Origin: Metallumcola ferriviriculae
Lineage (GTDB): Bacteria > Bacillota > JADQBR01
Direction: 5' to 3'
Assembly (NCBI RefSeq): GCF_035573695.1
Contig: NZ_CP121694.1
Location: forward strand, 906,501-970,500
Length of the DNA: 64,000 bases
Numbering within the stretch: the first letter of the stretch is position 1; every line of letters starts with the position of its first letter. The position numbers and the translations under genes are program-made. Under the pieces are notes generated by a model, which saw only the letters and a program-made list of their open reading frames with translations, had not been told where the DNA came from and did not search any database. This document shows, piece by piece, positions 62,298 to 64,000 of the stretch.

Positions 62298-62639
62298 GAG
62301 TTGGTGGAGGAATTAGACCTTTACCTCTATAAAAAGGTGGGCCACGAATGGCAGGTAGTTGAGACCGACTGGGAAAAGGTCCGGGATGGCTTGATTAACA
62401 GCATCATGAACGGAGGTCACCCCTTTCTTGAAGTAGAGAACGGCGACTACTCAGGCTCCGGGGATCTTTTGATAAATCACCGCTTTGAGGGACAGGAATT
62501 GGATATAGCGTACCTTGAAAAAACCCTTCCCCACGTCTATCTCCTCTGGGGGAAACCGGTACATCTTAAGACGGTAATAGAAGGGAAACACGTGAAAGTT
62601 TCATACGACGGTAAGAAAAACAGCCGCCAGCTGCTTTGA
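62298..62639 (+). pseudogene. 5'-truncated spoVR copy 3 with its terminator
   Basis: This repeats about the last 340 bp of spoVR, from ELVEELDLYLYKK to the stop. The first about 200 bp differ at many third positions, while the last about 130 bp are almost identical to intact spoVR (52120-52252). The stem around the stop is kept (62622-62652). It closes the DUF421 module. Confidence 0.88.
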
Positions 62640-62756
62640 TGCAGCTGGTGGTATTTTATATTGAGGTATCGTAAATTGATATCCAGTTCAAACCGGTGCT
62701 TAGCAATGTAGCTTTTAAAAAGGGAAATACTAAAAAATAAAATTGTCTGAATATTC

Positions 62757-62785
62757 TTAAACTAAAGTCAATAACATGTTATAAT
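62757..62785 (+). promoter_or_regulatory. Possible promoter of the sigma-54 activator gene
   Basis: TATAAT (62780-62785) has a weak -35 TTAAAC (62757-62762) at 17 bp. Confidence 0.45.
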
Positions 62786-62819
62786 ATATATGCGGAATCA
62801 GCAGGGAGGTATTTTGAAA

Positions 62820-64000
62820 ATGCATCTTTTCGCGTTGTCAGAAAACAATATTGATCGGACGGTACGCAACATACAATCAGCGTGGAATAGTATGGTCAGC
62901 AGAAATTTACTTTATAGGGAACAAATAAGACCTATAATTGCTGAGTCGTGGGGGCGCTGTCTTAAACAGGGTGTTTCCTTTGAAAAGCAACAGGCACCTG
63001 TACCGATGAACAAAGCTATGCTTGATGCACGCAGGACAAACAGCGCCAAACTGCTTGAAATATCCCAACCTGTATTGGAACAACTATATAAGTGGAATAA
63101 AGGATTAGGTTTTCTGGTGGCTCTATCGGATACGGAGGGACTTTTATTAGAAGTACTAGGCGATAGTGATGTTTTGGAACAGGCCAGCCGAAATAACTTT
63201 GTTATTGGTGCCGATTGGAGTGAGGAAGGTGCCGGAACCAATGCTGTAGGTACCTGTGTAACTACAAAGCAGCCCATTCAAGTCTTAGCAGCTGAACACT
63301 TTTGTGTCGGGTGGCAGGATTGGACATGTTCGTGTGCGCCTATTCGGGATCCCTTTACAGGGGCTATCTTGGGCACACTAGATATATCAGGAGCCATAAA
63401 CAGTGTTCATGCGCATAATCTTAGTCTCGTTGTTAGCTCCGCTACAGTAATAGAACAGAACTTAAGACAGTGGCAGTTATATATAAACCAGCGAAATTAC
63501 AATCTGTTGGTGGATAAGGATGAAGAAGGTTTAATAATAGTTGACAAAGCCGGGAAACTATCAACGTGTAATTCTCATGTAAAGAATTTATTAAATGATG
63601 TAAGTGATGCTGGAGTAGGGGATTTTTTGGACCTCCCCATAATCCAGGAGAAGTGGCAGCATGTGCAGATGGGATCCGCGGTAGTTGAAGATGAAATCAA
63701 AATTAACGGACATTGGCTAAAGGTGAGCTGTGTTCCAATTAAGTACGGCAATATTAGTACAGGTACCATTATTATTATTAAAGATGGCTATAAGAGAAAA
63801 ACAATTGGTTTTGAAAGTGTCAAAGAACCTGAAGAATTTATAGCAAAGGTTAGTTTTGCATCCTTAAAGACCAAAGCCGATAATATGAAGGAAGTGTATA
63901 AATTAGCAAAGGTTGCGTCAAGGAACCAAGCCCATGTCCTTTTATTGGGGGAAAGTGGAACCGGTAAAGAGGTATTGGCTCGTGTCATACATAATGAGGG
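62820..64000 (+). CDS. AcoR-like sigma-54 transcriptional activator (partial)
   Basis: The first 393 codons are inside the window; the frame runs off the right edge. The N-terminal part has a GAF domain (about 75-200) with WSEEGAGTNAVGTC and the SCAPIRDPFTGAILGTLDISG stretch, typical of AcoR-like regulators. A PAS-like region (about 225-320) follows, then the start of the AAA+ domain with Walker A GESGTGKEVLARVIHN. It activates a sigma-54 promoter in response to a small ligand, often acetoin or another catabolic substrate. ATG at 62820 or TTG at 62814 could start it; GGGAGGT lies ahead. Confidence 0.9.
   Translation, partial: MHLFALSENNIDRTVRNIQSAWNSMVSRNLLYREQIRPIIAESWGRCLKQGVSFEKQQAPVPMNKAMLDARRTNSAKLLEISQPVLEQLYKWNKGLGFLVALSDTEGLLLEVLGDSDVLEQASRNNFVIGADWSEEGAGTNAVGTCVTTKQPIQVLAAEHFCVGWQDWTCSCAPIRDPFTGAILGTLDISGAINSVHAHNLSLVVSSATVIEQNLRQWQLYINQRNYNLLVDKDEEGLIIVDKAGKLSTCNSHVKNLLNDVSDAGVGDFLDLPIIQEKWQHVQMGSAVVEDEIKINGHWLKVSCVPIKYGNISTGTIIIIKDGYKRKTIGFESVKEPEEFIAKVSFASLKTKADNMKEVYKLAKVASRNQAHVLLLGESGTGKEVLARVIHNE

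Noticed and set aside
1-64000. CRISPR arrays, prophage or integrase genes
   Set aside because: No regularly spaced repeats and no recombinase other than the single transposase were found.

Overview
The window reads as chromosome of an anaerobic, endospore-forming Firmicute of the Clostridia, most like the Peptococcaceae/Desulfotomaculum group (inference from gene content only). The signs are a SipW-type signal peptidase, a gerA-C-D-B germinant receptor operon, prkA-yhbH-spoVR, a methyl-viologen-type NiFe hydrogenase, several Fe-S enzymes, a c-type cytochrome tail at the left edge, strong AGGAGG-type ribosome sites and frequent TTG/GTG starts.

Layout. 1-2.9 kb: end of a cytochrome c gene, then acuB-acuC-acuA (reversible acetylation of acetyl-CoA synthetase). 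3.2-4.7 kb: signal peptidase, a zinc-ribbon protein and a GNAT enzyme. 4.7-6.15 kb: a tRNA-Ala gene followed by an odd 69-nt tRNA-Gly-like element and a terminator; the tRNA tail, tRNA-like element and terminator recur 1.15 kb later, enclosing one QueG-like Fe-S gene. 6.4-10.6 kb: hydrogenase operon (HdrA-like/ferredoxin/MvhD fusion, small subunit, large subunit, 79-aa protein). 10.5-19.5 kb, opposite strand: a complete chemosensory operon (CheA-MCP-Hpt/CheW-CheB-CheR-CheY/CheX) whose last gene is a hydrogenase maturation protease. 19.8-25.7 kb: NodIJ-type ABC exporter, ABC-F protein, DEAD-box helicase, a DUF421 remnant and a HIT protein. 26.3-28.6 kb: a transposase beside a broken iron alcohol dehydrogenase gene. 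28.7-32.4 kb: MoxR/VWA pair, Fe-S aldo-keto reductase and a helical DUF3231-like protein. 32.6-36.6 kb: germinant receptor operon, then a small membrane protein and two DUF1540 peptides. 38-44.5 kb: a second acuA, a CitA/DcuS-type two-component system with a DctP-type binding protein, queG and a lytic transglycosylase. 44.5-47.6 kb: a sugar-binding-type lipoprotein, cupin phosphoglucose isomerase and small proteins. 47.8-52.3 kb: prkA-yhbH-spoVR.

The most unusual region is 50.9-62.7 kb. Intact spoVR is followed by two further 5'-truncated copies of its 3' end (642 bp and about 340 bp), each ending with the same stop-codon-overlapping terminator. The stretches between copies hold accessory modules: first a GntR-regulated carboxylate module (tctCBA, GntR, MmgE/PrpD, DASS carrier), then DUF421/DUF421/DUF4363. 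The tRNA-Ala locus has the same architecture, so two places in this window show AT-rich cargo enclosed by duplicated gene 3' ends plus terminators, with no recombinase nearby.

Regulatory signals of note: a near-palindromic Rex- or Crp/Fnr-like site in the same position over the promoters of both acuA paralogues; TGGTATACCA-type FadR/GntR sites before tctC, one over the -10; tandem palindromes at the start site of the ABC exporter promoter; and an intergenic hairpin carrying a perfect DnaA-box 9-mer. The window ends inside an AcoR-like sigma-54 activator gene.
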